Counted from the first letter of the stretch, positions 38,576 to 48,287 are shown. The stretch is 64,000 bases of DNA from Planctomycetota bacterium (GCA_003576905.1 QEVG01000015.1:28542-92541); one strand, 5' to 3'. The notes: generated by a model not told the origin, from the letters alone. Numbers and translations are program-made.

Positions 38576-39150
38576 CATTAAGCGGGCACAGCGGGTCTTC
38601 CGAAGCGGCCGAGTCACCACATGCTTTCAAGACAATGACGGAGTGCGGTGGCGACACCACGGGCGACGTGATATTGAGATGGCGCGGAACGGCGGTAGCG
38701 AATGTATGGGTCGGAATCGAAGAGGCTCATGATACCGATGCGGGGCTTGATCTCTCATGCAGGTACGCGATTGTTGTGGGGACCGTATGGTCTCCTCGAT
38801 CTCGCTGCAACGGGCGATCCATACTTGATCCCGAAGTGCGGTTGGATCAGGCGGCGAGCGAGGAGAAGTGCCCCAAAAAAAAAGGCGGCGCACCGAGCGA
38901 AATGGCCACAACCCTACCGGACTTTATGACTGCGCATTTCGCGACAGTACGCACGCATGGGTGCTCGTCAGTCGGGTTGCGGGGACGAACCGTTGCGCGT
39001 CCCGCTTCAGCGCGGCTTCGCTCGCTGCGCCTCTATCTAATCAATAGCATACGAAATCGCGCGAGGCAAGTGAAATCCTGCGAATCACCGGCGCGTGGCG
39101 ATTTGCCATCGCCTGGCACGCGTGAAACAGTGTCACGAATCGATGCGCGA
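38576..39150. other. 575-base region without a recognisable gene
   Basis: A frame is open through much of the plus strand here, but its translation matches no family, has no ribosome site and contains a nine-A run at 38876-38884. Base composition is less GC-rich than the neighbours. It could hold a decayed gene; no repeat or RNA structure stood out. Confidence 0.5.
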
Positions 39151-41667
39151 TCAGATTTGATTTGCGGCCGTTCCATTTTCAGGGCGCGCCGCGTCGATCG
39201 TTTCCTTGAGCGCTTTGAGTGATTCGCGGCGCTGCGTTTCGGTTGCGTCGGTTTCGATGCCCTGCCACGAGGGGGCCAGACGCTTCGCGAGACGAACCAG
39301 GCGTTTTTCGACCTCGGCGGCGGGCGCCGACGTGGTGGGAGGTTCCAGCAATCGCTCGTACACCTTCGGTAAGACCGCCTGACGCCCATGCTGAAAGAGC
39401 TTGGCCTCGGCCTCCGGATCGGTGGCGATGGCGGTGAGGAGGCGATCGACGTCGCCGCTGCGCTTGGCGATAAGCTCGTCGCGCAGGACGGCGAGTTCGC
39501 GCTCGAAATCGGGGCCGACGATGCGTGCAAGCGAACCGGCCGCGTCGATCAGTCCCCGGGATTCGGCGTACCCGGTAGCGTCGAGGGCGGCGGCCGTCCG
39601 GGCGCGGATCGTGCCGCGAATGATGTCGGCGAGGGGACCGGCATCCCTGAGTTCGCCGTTGATCTGCTGTCCGTCGAACAGCTCGCCGATCCGCTTGATG
39701 GCGGCGGCGTCTTCCTTCCCGGCCAGCAGGGCGGCGACGGACCGCTGCGCGAGTGACGCATACCTGTCACTTGACTGATCGGGAAAGAGCCCCATGGCCT
39801 GTTCGAGGCTTGCCGATGCGGCCGTGAACTCGCCGAGTTCGAGCTGTGCATCCGCCATGCGCTCCAGGATGTCGATCTTTCCGTCGCGGGTCAGGCTGTC
39901 GAATTTCACGGTATCGGCGCGGAGGGAACGCAGAAGCTCCAGGCGGCGGCGCTGGGCGGTCTTGTCGTCCGCCCGGTCGAACTGGTCGGAGATTCGCACC
40001 TGGACGTCGGGCCGCAGGCGCTGTGCCACGGAGATGTAGGCATCCCAGGCGTGCTGACGGATGGCCGGCTCGGGCTCACGCTCGGCCAGAAGGAGATTGG
40101 CAAGCGTGGACAGGTCTTCCTCGGAGCCGCCGCACTTGCCCAGCGCGGTGACCGCGACCATTCGAATCTCGGGGTCGGTCGAGGTCGTGAGCGGTCGAAT
40201 CCGTTCGGCGGCCTTGGCATCCTCGTAGGCGGCGAGGCCGGAGATGGCCGCGCGCTGAATGCGAACCGGCTCGCTCTTTTCGATGTGCTGTTCGAAGATG
40301 GGCCGGAAGCGCTGGGCCCCGATGCTGGTCATGGCGACGAGAAACTTCTCGCGCGTTTCGGTGGCGTCGGGCGGAAGGGCCTTGTAGCGCTCGATGATGA
40401 CGGGAACCGCGGCATCCAGCGCGGCGCCGTTCTGCTGGCCGCGGCGAAGAGTCGTGCCGAGGGCGGTCGCGGCCTCCCCGACGACGATTAGAGAATCGTC
40501 GCTCAGCCGATCGACCAGCGACGGCATAACGGTGATGTCGTCGAGTCGCCCGAGGGCGTTGACCTGGGCGGCCCGCACGTCGTCGTCGATCTCGCGCGAC
40601 TGAGCCTCATTGAGCTTCGTCACGGCGCTGCCCAGTCGAAGATCGCCCACCGTCCGGGCGGCGCGGAGGCGCACCCGGGCATCGGGATCGAGTGTGAGTT
40701 CGGCGATGATTCCTTTTGTCTCGGGGTTTATCTCCTTGCGGTCAGTGATCAGGTCGTTGACGAGGTCGAGGCCGAGGAGTCGCACGGAGGGCAGGGTGTC
40801 GCTCAGAAGCGACTGAAGGTACTTGGGACGGCCGGGTTCAGGCGTCGTGAGATAGGATTCGCGATAGGCTGCGACGAGGCGACGCGTCAGCTCGCTCTTT
40901 TCCGCCTTGAGCCGGGCCACCTGCTGCGAACGGGCCTCGATGATTGCGCGCAGCCATTCGAGGCCGGACTTGCTCTTGCGGCTCTCGTACCAGTCGCTCG
41001 CCGCCTGCGGATCGGCGACGCCGGTGGCTTCGCTGAATGCGTTAAAGGCGGCCATGCGGACGACGCGGTCCTCGTCCTTAAAGAGCCCGGCAAGCACGGC
41101 AATGGCCTGAATCTCGTCGCCCAACTGGCCGAGTGCGCGGATCGCGGCGAGTCGACGTGCGCGAGGACCCGATGCGGTCAGGGCGATAGGGCGAAGTTTC
41201 CCGACGACGAGCGCGGAGTCGTATTTTCGAATTGCCTGGCCGACGGCCTCCACCAGGCCGGGACGGGCATCGCCGAGAAGGGACAGGAGCGGATCCACCA
41301 GAGTGACTGGCGGACTTTCGGATTCGGCGATTGCCTGGCAGACCGCGATCTGGGCGGGAAGGTCCGCTTTTTCGTCAACGAGCAGGGCGATGAGGCGACC
41401 TACGGAATCGTCCGTCCCGGCTTCGAGTAACCGTGACGCGCCGAGCTTACGAGCTTCCGGAGTGTTGTTGCCCTTTATCAGGCTGAGATTCTCATCGAGT
41501 TCCCTGGCGAGCGTCGCCGGGGCAGTGGTGGCTGGATAGGTGGTTTCGGGCGGGGCACCGGCCCGGCCGGCATTCGGGATCGCCGTGTTCTGCGCGCCGG
41601 CGCGGTTGCCGGAGGCGATTGTCGCGGCGACAAGGATGCACCAGAACCATTTCGGACGCACTGTCAC
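39151..41667 (-). CDS. Secreted HEAT-repeat protein, unknown function
   Basis: The 838-residue product starts (GTG at 41667) with a signal peptide (KWFWCILVAATIASGNRAGAQ). Most of the rest is a series of HEAT-type helical repeats, for example PRARRLAAIRALGQLGDEIQAIAVLAGLF, PDARVRLRAARTVGDLRLGSAVTKL and ATALGTTLRR (long stretches abbreviated to positions about 160-500). A TPR-like segment near 610-660 (RMADAQLELGEFTAASASLEQAMGLFP) and a helical C-terminus follow. HEAT arrays are protein-binding scaffolds; an export signal places it in the periplasm or outside. It is monocistronic. Confidence 0.75.
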   Translation of the reverse strand: MTVRPKWFWCILVAATIASGNRAGAQNTAIPNAGRAGAPPETTYPATTAPATLARELDENLSLIKGNNTPEARKLGASRLLEAGTDDSVGRLIALLVDEKADLPAQIAVCQAIAESESPPVTLVDPLLSLLGDARPGLVEAVGQAIRKYDSALVVGKLRPIALTASGPRARRLAAIRALGQLGDEIQAIAVLAGLFKDEDRVVRMAAFNAFSEATGVADPQAASDWYESRKSKSGLEWLRAIIEARSQQVARLKAEKSELTRRLVAAYRESYLTTPEPGRPKYLQSLLSDTLPSVRLLGLDLVNDLITDRKEINPETKGIIAELTLDPDARVRLRAARTVGDLRLGSAVTKLNEAQSREIDDDVRAAQVNALGRLDDITVMPSLVDRLSDDSLIVVGEAATALGTTLRRGQQNGAALDAAVPVIIERYKALPPDATETREKFLVAMTSIGAQRFRPIFEQHIEKSEPVRIQRAAISGLAAYEDAKAAERIRPLTTSTDPEIRMVAVTALGKCGGSEEDLSTLANLLLAEREPEPAIRQHAWDAYISVAQRLRPDVQVRISDQFDRADDKTAQRRRLELLRSLRADTVKFDSLTRDGKIDILERMADAQLELGEFTAASASLEQAMGLFPDQSSDRYASLAQRSVAALLAGKEDAAAIKRIGELFDGQQINGELRDAGPLADIIRGTIRARTAAALDATGYAESRGLIDAAGSLARIVGPDFERELAVLRDELIAKRSGDVDRLLTAIATDPEAEAKLFQHGRQAVLPKVYERLLEPPTTSAPAAEVEKRLVRLAKRLAPSWQGIETDATETQRRESLKALKETIDAARPENGTAANQI

Positions 41668-42481
41668 TTTTTGTTAATGACCTTTTCGGGCCCCACCCGC
41701 GGACGCAGGCGGTCCGCCCGGCAGAGTAAAGAACGGCGAATGCGATTGCTGTAACGAGTTACTTACTTGTTTTTTAGCATACCGTGGCAGTTACGTCAAA
41801 GAAATCGACACGCGAATCGACGGAAATCATGTCGTTTCTCGCGGATTTTGCATGGTTCTCGTCGCGTTTCGGTTCCGGCGACAAATGTATCGACCGGCGC
41901 GAAGTTCAATGGTTGGGTCGAGATTCAATTACCGCCGTGCAGAGGCCCAAGGGTGGAATCCTCCGGGATCGTGTGGATTGGCCCCCAGGTTGATTGGTGT
42001 GCTGCGCCGGGGAGTGGCGACATGGTCGCCACCGCGTTCGAACTGCATCTCCGACTCACGCGTCGAAAGGGGGAGAATCGCGGTGCCCTTCGCCGATGGA
42101 ACGCCAGACGGCGATGTCCGGGTTTGAGTCTCCGACTCGATTGGCAGAGTCGGCGCGGGCGGGGATTCGACGGATCGCCGGGTTCCGGTTCGGCCTGTCG
42201 CCTGAAAACGCGGTGTCATGCCGTGCCGCGAAGGGTTGAGCCGGTATGTTGGGGCAGGCGGCTTGCCATGGCCTCGACTTATGGGGGCTTGAATGGGAGG
42301 AGCGGAAGGCGGCCGGAACGGGCCGGGAGGCGGCCCCGGCGGCCATTCCCGGACATGATAGGGGCGGGCGATTCCTGCGCAAGGAGAATCGTTGCAACCC
42401 ACGGAAACGACCGACATACAATTCGGGGCATTGGATAAGTCCTCGCGTGGCAGCCGTTAACCGGTTCGGATAGACTCGGAC
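41668..42481. other. 814-base intergenic region between divergent genes
   Basis: No convincing coding region: the open frames on the plus strand are Arg-rich, lack ribosome sites and resemble antisense noise. A possible -10 TACAAT (42414-42419) with TTGCAA 19 bases upstream may serve the gene at 42482. Nothing else was identified. Confidence 0.5.
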
Positions 42482-43804
42482 ATGATGCACCCTCGAAACA
42501 GCGATTGGAACCAGATGCGGGTCCTGTTTGTTGCCGCCTTTGTCAGTGCAGGCGTTTTGCTGGTCGCCGCGGCGACGGCGCATGCCCAGGAAGGCCGCGC
42601 GGGCGGCTCCTCGCCCGAGGAGATCAAGGCGGCAATCCAGCGGGCGCGCGAGGAGCAGCAGCAGCAGGAGCAGACGCCCAAGCCGGCCACGGCCCAGAGC
42701 CATCCGAACAATCCGGAACTGTGGAACGTCGAGCAGATGATGGAAGATGCCGTGCTGCAAATCTCGCGGCGTTACAACCTCAATCCCGCACAGGAAGAGT
42801 ACACGCGTCTGCTCCTGACGAGCCGCGTCCGGGCATTCCTCGATCAACACGAAAAGGACGTCCGCGAGTTGCTTCGTGAGTCAATCGATATGCGACTCGG
42901 CATCAAGCCGGGCACGCCTGATGCGTACAAGCGCTGGGCGGAGCGGGCCGCGCCGATCTACACGGCGGCGCAGCAGGCGATTCTGGACGGAAACGAGGAG
43001 TGGGGCGCGATTCTCGACGAGACCCAGAAAAAGACGCACGATGCCGACCTATCTGCGATGCGGACGAGCTTTGACCAGGTAGGCCGCATGTTGGAGAACT
43101 GGAAGTCCGGGCAGGGGCCGGTGGGGTTTAACTTCGCCCAGCAGCAGGCCAAGCCGGGACAGGGTCAGCAGGGTCTCGGCGGCGGACCGGTGACGCAGGC
43201 CCGTGTATCGAACCCGCAGCCGCCGGTCGTTCAGCAGCAGGTCGAGGATACGTGGCAGGCGTATGTGAACCGGTTCATCCGCACCTATGGGCTCGATGAA
43301 AAACAGGCCATCTCGGCACGCGACAAGATTTATAAAGACATCCGCGACCAGGCAAACCAGTATCGCGAGAAGCACAAGGCGGAGTTTGCGTCCATCAGCG
43401 CAGAGACCTATGCGCAGAAGCCGAAGGTCGACCTGAAGGAGATTGACCGGCGGCGCAAGGAACTGGAGCGGCCCCTCGGTGAGATGTTCGTTACGCTCGA
43501 CCGGCGGTTGCGAACGCTTCCTGATGCCAAGCAGATTGCATCGGCCGACGCCAAGCAGGTCGAGCAGCTAAACGCGATGTTCAAGCTGCTGGCCGGTGAA
43601 CTTGGAGTCACCGACAAGGAGGACGGGAAGTCGGCGCCAACCGTCGATCAAAAGCCCGCCTCCACGGGCGATGGCGCCGCAAAGCCCAAGGAAGCTGAAG
43701 GCAAAAAGACGGACACCCCGTCGGAGGCGGAACCGAAGCCCGCGGAAGCCAAGCCCGGCGAGCCGGTACCGGAGGGATCGCCGCCGGGGAAGAAAGCAGC
43801 CTGA
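42482..43804 (+). CDS. Secreted helical protein with charged C-terminal tail, unknown function
   Basis: The 440-residue product has a signal peptide (VLFVAAFVSAGVLLVAAATAHA; Met12 at 42515 could be the true start). A Gln-rich segment EEQQQQEQ and two similar helical blocks follow: ISRRYNLNPAQEEYTRLLL at about 97 and FIRTYGLDEKQAISARDKI at about 264. The protein ends in a Lys/Glu/Pro/Ala-rich tail (about 375-440). The two helical blocks look like an internal duplication. No enzyme motif was recognised. Periplasmic location is inferred from the signal peptide. Confidence 0.68.
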   Translation: MMHPRNSDWNQMRVLFVAAFVSAGVLLVAAATAHAQEGRAGGSSPEEIKAAIQRAREEQQQQEQTPKPATAQSHPNNPELWNVEQMMEDAVLQISRRYNLNPAQEEYTRLLLTSRVRAFLDQHEKDVRELLRESIDMRLGIKPGTPDAYKRWAERAAPIYTAAQQAILDGNEEWGAILDETQKKTHDADLSAMRTSFDQVGRMLENWKSGQGPVGFNFAQQQAKPGQGQQGLGGGPVTQARVSNPQPPVVQQQVEDTWQAYVNRFIRTYGLDEKQAISARDKIYKDIRDQANQYREKHKAEFASISAETYAQKPKVDLKEIDRRRKELERPLGEMFVTLDRRLRTLPDAKQIASADAKQVEQLNAMFKLLAGELGVTDKEDGKSAPTVDQKPASTGDGAAKPKEAEGKKTDTPSEAEPKPAEAKPGEPVPEGSPPGKKAA

Positions 43805-44079
43805 CCACGTTTGGTTAGAGTCACTTCACGACTGGCTGCCTAAGGCGATGTCAAATCGATAGTTAAGTCTTTTCGCGAAACCGTATGGGTGACGGAATCG
43901 GCCGCTTGTGCGCGCTTGGCAGGCGGGCCGGGCATGTGTCGTTCATGATGGTGTACTTGCGTTGACGGGTGGGGTTTATCAGCTACACTCCTTGGTCGAA
44001 CATGAGACTCATTCTCAAGTGGAATTTGCGGGCGGTCCGGCGGGGCCGACGGATCACTCGCTGACCGGGAGATTGCAAG

Positions 44080-44268
44080 TTGGCCCACACTACGCAACCA
44101 GCGGCCAAGCCGCAAGCAAGGGATGTCCCCGACGATAATCCGTCGCCGCTGACACGAAGGCTGGCGTGGATACGCCGGCTCGGCGTGGTCGGGTTTCTGT
44201 TTTTCCTGATCAAGGGGCTGGCATGGCTTGCGGTGCCGGCGCTGCTTGCCAAACGGGCCATAGACTGA
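44080..44268 (+). CDS. Small single-pass membrane protein upstream of heme oxygenase
   Basis: This 62-residue frame begins with TTG at 44080 (GGGAG about ten bases upstream). It has a Pro-rich polar head, a basic stretch RRLAWIRRLG and a hydrophobic segment VVGFLFFLIKGLAWLAVPAL ending in KRA. The pattern of positive residues before the helix gives a plausible topology. It lies 35 bases before the heme oxygenase gene and may be co-expressed. Codon bias agrees with the plus strand; the competing minus-strand frame is longer but has no protein-like features. Confidence 0.55.
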   Translation: MAHTTQPAAKPQARDVPDDNPSPLTRRLAWIRRLGVVGFLFFLIKGLAWLAVPALLAKRAID

Positions 44269-44303
44269 CACGACGCGCCGCGGCGCAGACAAGGAGTTTC
44301 CAA

Positions 44304-45035
44304 ATGATCGTACAGGAAGAGTCGCTCACCATCATGCAGCAGCTGAAGGCTTCCACACAGGCCCAGCACGACGCCACTGAAAACGGCGCCTTTAACGAGG
44401 AACTGGTGAAAGGACGGCTGCCGCTGAACCTGTACGTGGAGTCGCTGGGTCAACTCTTTCTGATCCATCGGGCACTGGAGCGGCGCCTGCGCGCGTTTCG
44501 GGCGGAGATGCCCGCCCTCGCCCGTGTTCTCCGCGACTACCAGTTTCAGGAGACGTATCTGCGAAACGACCTGGAGTTTTTTGGCCGCAATCCCGAGGAG
44601 ATTCAGCCGCTTGACGCGACGCGAAAGTTCGTAGCGTATATCGATCGACTCGCGGACACGACGCCGATGGCCCTTCTGGGAGTGCATTACGTCTTTGAGG
44701 GCAGCAACAACGGCTCGAAGTTCATCTCGCGCGCGGTGAAGAAGGCGTACGATCTTTCCGACGGAAAGGGCACGCACTATCTCGACCCGTATGGCGATCA
44801 ACAGAAGCAATACTGGCAGGCATTCAAGGACGACATGAACGCGGTCGGGTTTCTTCCGCCGGAGACGGATGCAATCGTAGCGGCCGCCGGGGCGACCTTT
44901 GAGGCGGTAATGCACCTGCATCGCGAGCTGTACGAAGGGGCCGAATCGAAGGGCAGCGCCCATCCCGCGAGCGCAACTGCCTCAGCGCCGGCCGCTGCGA
45001 AGCCGGCTGGGAAATGCCCGTTTCATCACGGCTGA
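44304..45035 (+). CDS. Heme oxygenase family protein with C-terminal CP heme motif
   Basis: Heme oxygenases cleave heme to biliverdin, CO and iron. The ATG at 44304 has AAGGAG seven bases upstream; the protein is 243 residues. Family features are the proximal-His segment STQAQHDATENGAF (H22) and the distal-helix block LLGVHYVFEGSNNGSKFIS. After an Ala/Ser-rich linker it ends in GKCPFHHG: a Cys-Pro pair (C238-P239) followed by His, the form of a heme-regulatory motif. Such a tail is not part of the catalytic fold and could bind or sense heme. No dedicated reductase is adjacent. Confidence 0.82.
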   Translation: MIVQEESLTIMQQLKASTQAQHDATENGAFNEELVKGRLPLNLYVESLGQLFLIHRALERRLRAFRAEMPALARVLRDYQFQETYLRNDLEFFGRNPEEIQPLDATRKFVAYIDRLADTTPMALLGVHYVFEGSNNGSKFISRAVKKAYDLSDGKGTHYLDPYGDQQKQYWQAFKDDMNAVGFLPPETDAIVAAAGATFEAVMHLHRELYEGAESKGSAHPASATASAPAAAKPAGKCPFHHG

Positions 45036-45068
45036 TTCGATTGCACAACCGTCATCGAGCCGGGATTC

Positions 45069-45893
45069 TCAGCCGCCGGAATTGAGGCGTCCAAGTTCCT
45101 GGCTTCGGCGGAACGCGGCAAGGACCGCTTCCTCGACGTGAAGCGCGACTCCGCTCTTTTCGAGGGTGCGCATGGCGGCCTGGGTGGTGCCGCCGGGACT
45201 GGTAACAGCCTCGCGCAGCTCGCTGGGCGACGCGCCTTTTTCGAGCAGCATGGCGCCGGCGCCGACACAGGCGTGGGCCGCGAGGACCTGGGCATCTTCG
45301 CGGCGAAGCCCTGCCGCGACGCCGCCCTGCATCATCATCTCGACGAAGTAGTAGAAGTAGGCCGGCCCCGAACCGGCCACGGCCGTGACCGCGTCCATCA
45401 GCGCTTCGCGGTCAACCTCGACAGTGACACCGCCGGCGTTGAACAGATGCTTGACCTCCTCGATGTCATCCGCGGTGGCGTGGCGGCCTCTGAAGAGCCC
45501 GGTGACGCCGCAGCCGAGTCCGAAGGGAAGATTGGGCATTGCGCGAATGACGCGAACGGGTCCGCGACCGAGCACGTCGGCGATGCGGTCCGTGGAAACG
45601 CCGGCCATGACGCTGATCACAAGGTGATCAGGGGTGATGACGTCGCGGATCGAGGCGGCGGCTTCGGCAAAGCGCTGCGGCGTGACGGCGATCATGACGA
45701 TGCGCGCGTCGCGCACGACGTCTTCGTTGTCGCGGACGGCGGCGACGGGGAGCGGGTGGTGCTCGAGCTTCCGGCTCCACGAGACGATGATGCGGTCTTT
45801 TGCGAGATAGCCGCTGGCAAGCAGGCGATTGACGATGATGGCGGCGATATGTCCCGTTCCGACGACGCCAAGTGCGTACCGATGAGTTGACAA
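45069..45893 (-). CDS. proC: Pyrroline-5-carboxylate reductase
   Basis: ProC performs the last step of proline synthesis. I use the TTG at 45893, with GGAG eight bases upstream, because it gives a 274-residue protein starting right before the Rossmann motif (LGVVGTGHIAAIIVNRLL). The longer frame to 45995 adds an Arg/Ala-rich stretch without similarity. C-terminal blocks are diagnostic: DAVTAVAGSGPAYFYYFVEMM and LREAVTSPGGTTQAAMRTLE. It is convergent with the heme oxygenase gene and divergent from the ABC exporter. Confidence 0.92.
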   Translation of the reverse strand: MSTHRYALGVVGTGHIAAIIVNRLLASGYLAKDRIIVSWSRKLEHHPLPVAAVRDNEDVVRDARIVMIAVTPQRFAEAAASIRDVITPDHLVISVMAGVSTDRIADVLGRGPVRVIRAMPNLPFGLGCGVTGLFRGRHATADDIEEVKHLFNAGGVTVEVDREALMDAVTAVAGSGPAYFYYFVEMMMQGGVAAGLRREDAQVLAAHACVGAGAMLLEKGASPSELREAVTSPGGTTQAAMRTLEKSGVALHVEEAVLAAFRRSQELGRLNSGG

Positions 45894-46022
45894 GGCAGGT
45901 ACTCCGAATCCGGCAAACGTCTGATATCGTCGGCGATGGCCCGGCGCCTTGCAACGCCGGGCGACGGCCGCGCGGGCGCTCGCTGCGCCGGTCATCCTGA
46001 TTCGGCCGGGCGGACGCCGAAC

Positions 46023-46051
46023 TTGACTCGCACCGGGCGCGGCTCGATACT
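46023..46051 (+). promoter_or_regulatory. Predicted promoter for the polysaccharide ABC exporter
   Basis: TTGACT (46023-46028) and GATACT (46046-46051) are separated by 17 bases. The predicted start lies about 70 bases before the GTG at 46128, which supports that start for the permease. Confidence 0.45.
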
Positions 46052-46127
46052 GCCGCCTCGCCTGCGGGGCCCGTCGACCGCGGGCCGCCCGGAGGCCCCC
46101 GATTCCGACCCATCGGCAGAATCCCGC

Positions 46128-46931
46128 GTGAAGCTCGTCTCAAGCATCCAGGAATTGTGGCAGTTTCGCGAAGTCATCAAGAACTTCGTGTCTCAGGACC
46201 TGAAGGTCAAGTATCGGCGCTCGGCGCTCGGGTTTTTCTGGTCGCTTCTGAATCCACTGCTGCACATGTCGGTGATCACGGTCGTTTTCTCTCTGCTGTT
46301 CCGTTTTCCGATGAGCCAGTATTCGCTGTACGTGCTCTCCGGGCTGGTCCCCTGGACGTTCTGGACCGCCTCGGTGGACGGCTGCTGCATGAGCATCGTC
46401 GGCGCGGAAAACATGATCAAGCGGCAGTACTTTCCGAAGCTGGTCTTTCCTTTTTCGGTGGTCACGCAAAACTTCGTGACGTTCGTCCTTTCGCTCACTG
46501 TTCTGCTGCTTATCCTCGCGCCGATCACGGGATTCCGGCCCAACGCGTCGCTGTGCATCCTGCCGCTGTCGTTCTTGTGCATCATCGCATTCTCGCTCGG
46601 GGTGGGGCTGATCGCCGCCGTGGTCACGGTGTATTTCCGCGATATGCAGCACCTGATCTCGGTGGGCATGAGCACCTGGTTCTACCTGACGCCGATCATC
46701 TATCCGCTGGAAAGCGCGACCGGGGAAGGGCCGATTCCACACGCCTATCGCTACTACTTCAAGCTCAATCCCATGTTCTCGATCATCCAGATGTTTCACC
46801 GCCCGATCTATGACGGACGTCTTCCGACGACGCCGGAGCTGGCGGGGGCGGTGGTGGTCAGTCTTGCGGCACTGCTTGTCGGCATGCTCATCTTCAAGCG
46901 GTGCGAGGATTCGCTGGTCTTCAGTCTCTGA
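46128..46931 (+). CDS. Polysaccharide ABC exporter, permease subunit (Wzm/TagG type)
   Basis: This ABC-2 type permease exports O-antigen, capsule or teichoic-type polysaccharide. From the GTG at 46128 it is 267 residues, the normal size. It begins SSIQELWQFREVIKNFVSQDLKVKYRRSALGF, the cytoplasmic gate-helix region conserved in Wzm/KpsM/TagG, and has six hydrophobic segments plus the YLTPIIYPLE motif. The frame is open back to 45936, but that stretch precedes the predicted promoter and is low-complexity. The ATPase gene starts nine bases after its stop. Confidence 0.88.
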   Translation: MKLVSSIQELWQFREVIKNFVSQDLKVKYRRSALGFFWSLLNPLLHMSVITVVFSLLFRFPMSQYSLYVLSGLVPWTFWTASVDGCCMSIVGAENMIKRQYFPKLVFPFSVVTQNFVTFVLSLTVLLLILAPITGFRPNASLCILPLSFLCIIAFSLGVGLIAAVVTVYFRDMQHLISVGMSTWFYLTPIIYPLESATGEGPIPHAYRYYFKLNPMFSIIQMFHRPIYDGRLPTTPELAGAVVVSLAALLVGMLIFKRCEDSLVFSL

Positions 46932-46940
46932 CGGGCGCCG

Positions 46941-47699
46941 ATGGCGGAGAATTTCATCACCCTGAAGAACGTTTCCCTGCGGTTCAAGCTGTATTCGACA
47001 CAGCACCGCTCGATCAAGGAGACGTTCGTCAACGTTTTGTTGCGACGCAACTACGGCCGGCCCACGCGCGAAGTCACCGCTGTGAACAACGTCAGCCTGC
47101 ACATTCCGCACGGGCGGCGGCTCGGGATCGTCGGCGACAACGGGGCGGGCAAGTCGTCGTTGCTCAAAGTGATGAGCCGGATCTATCCGCCGACGAGCGG
47201 CACGATCGAGCGGCGCGGGTTCCTTGTTCCGCTGCTCGAAGTGGGGATCGGCTTCAACCCCGAGCTGAGCGGGCTGGAAAACATCTTTCTCACCGGGGCG
47301 ATCATGGGCTTCTCCCGGCGCGAGATGACGCGGCGGGTCGATCCGATCCTGGAGTTTTCAGAGTTGCGGCAGTTCGCCGACACGCCGATCAAGTACTACT
47401 CGTCGGGTATGGCCCAGCGGCTGGCGTTTTCGATCGCGACGGAGATTGATCCGGAGATACTCCTGCTCGACGAGATCTTCAGCGTGGGGGACATTCACTG
47501 GGTTCAGAAAGCCAAGCACCGGATGCAGTCGCTGATCGACCGGTCGAGCATCCTCGTGCTGGTCTCCCACCAGATGGAGCTGATTGAGAGATACTGCGAC
47601 TGGACGATCTGGATGCGTGCCGGGCAGATCGTGGGCGAGGGTCCGCCGTCGGAGATCATCCCGGCCTACCAGGCCTCGGAGGCGGGAGTGCAGGTGTAG
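46941..47699 (+). CDS. Polysaccharide ABC exporter, ATP-binding subunit (Wzt/TagH type)
   Basis: The 252-residue ATPase energises the adjacent permease. It has the extended N-terminal block typical of polysaccharide exporters (LRFKLYSTQHRSIKETFVNVL), Walker A GDNGAGKSS, the family-specific PLLEVGIGFNPELSGLENIFL, the signature YYSSGM, Walker B EILLLDE and a switch His in VSHQME. It ends soon after the nucleotide-binding domain, so the C-terminal carbohydrate-binding domain of Wzt proteins that recognise glycan caps is missing; the exported glycan is probably not terminally capped (inference). Confidence 0.9.
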   Translation: MAENFITLKNVSLRFKLYSTQHRSIKETFVNVLLRRNYGRPTREVTAVNNVSLHIPHGRRLGIVGDNGAGKSSLLKVMSRIYPPTSGTIERRGFLVPLLEVGIGFNPELSGLENIFLTGAIMGFSRREMTRRVDPILEFSELRQFADTPIKYYSSGMAQRLAFSIATEIDPEILLLDEIFSVGDIHWVQKAKHRMQSLIDRSSILVLVSHQMELIERYCDWTIWMRAGQIVGEGPPSEIIPAYQASEAGVQV

Positions 47700-47852
47700 A
47701 ATCGCCGGCCGCATCGCCGCGCCCTCTTTTCGCCTTGATCCTGCGGGGCGGCGGCCCTTTACTTGTACCCGCGTATTGCGAGTCGGTGCGCGGTCCGTCC
47801 GACGGCCGGCCGGGCGGTGCCGCCGCCGCGACGCGGGTCGAGGAACCATTCC

Positions 47853-48215
47853 ATGTCCGAACGACTCAGGGAATTCCGCGCGTTTCGTGAGAGAATGAAC
47901 AAGCGCATCCTCGATGCGCAGAACCTCAACATCAACCGGTTCTTCAACCTGGACGGTGCGGCCTACAAGCCGGGAGCATGCGACGAGCTGACAAAGGAGT
48001 TTGCCGGGCTGTCGGCGTCGATGGTGCTGCGCTGCGATGACTGCATTGCCTACCACGTCATTCGCTGCAAGGAGTGCGGCGCGACGGATGAGCAGATCAT
48101 CGAGATTTTCAACGTCGGCCTGATCGTGGGTGGGAGCATTGTCATCCCTCACCTCCGCCGCGCTATGGCACTCTTGGATGAACTCAACGCGGAGTCGGGC
48201 CGTGCGGGCAAATAG
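47853..48215 (+). CDS. Carboxymuconolactone decarboxylase/AhpD-like protein
   Basis: From the ATG at 47853 (AGGA upstream) the protein is 120 residues. It contains the CxxC-x3-H type redox motif CDDCIAYHV typical of AhpD-like members of the CMD family, followed by the conserved helix CGATDEQIIEIFNVGLIVGGS. AhpD-like proteins reduce peroxiredoxins or act as peroxidases; no AhpC is adjacent, so the partner is unknown. Confidence 0.85.
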   Translation: MSERLREFRAFRERMNKRILDAQNLNINRFFNLDGAAYKPGACDELTKEFAGLSASMVLRCDDCIAYHVIRCKECGATDEQIIEIFNVGLIVGGSIVIPHLRRAMALLDELNAESGRAGK

Positions 48216-48287
48216 CGAATGGCGAATAGCGATTAGCGAGAGCCCATTCGCGGGGCGAGATAGTCTGCCGATTACACCTGTTTGTAG

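Noticed and set aside
41767..42438. Possible gene of 223 codons in the gap before the secreted helical protein
   Set aside because: Arg/Cys/Trp-rich, no ribosome site, no similarity recognised, and competing frames of equal quality on both strands.
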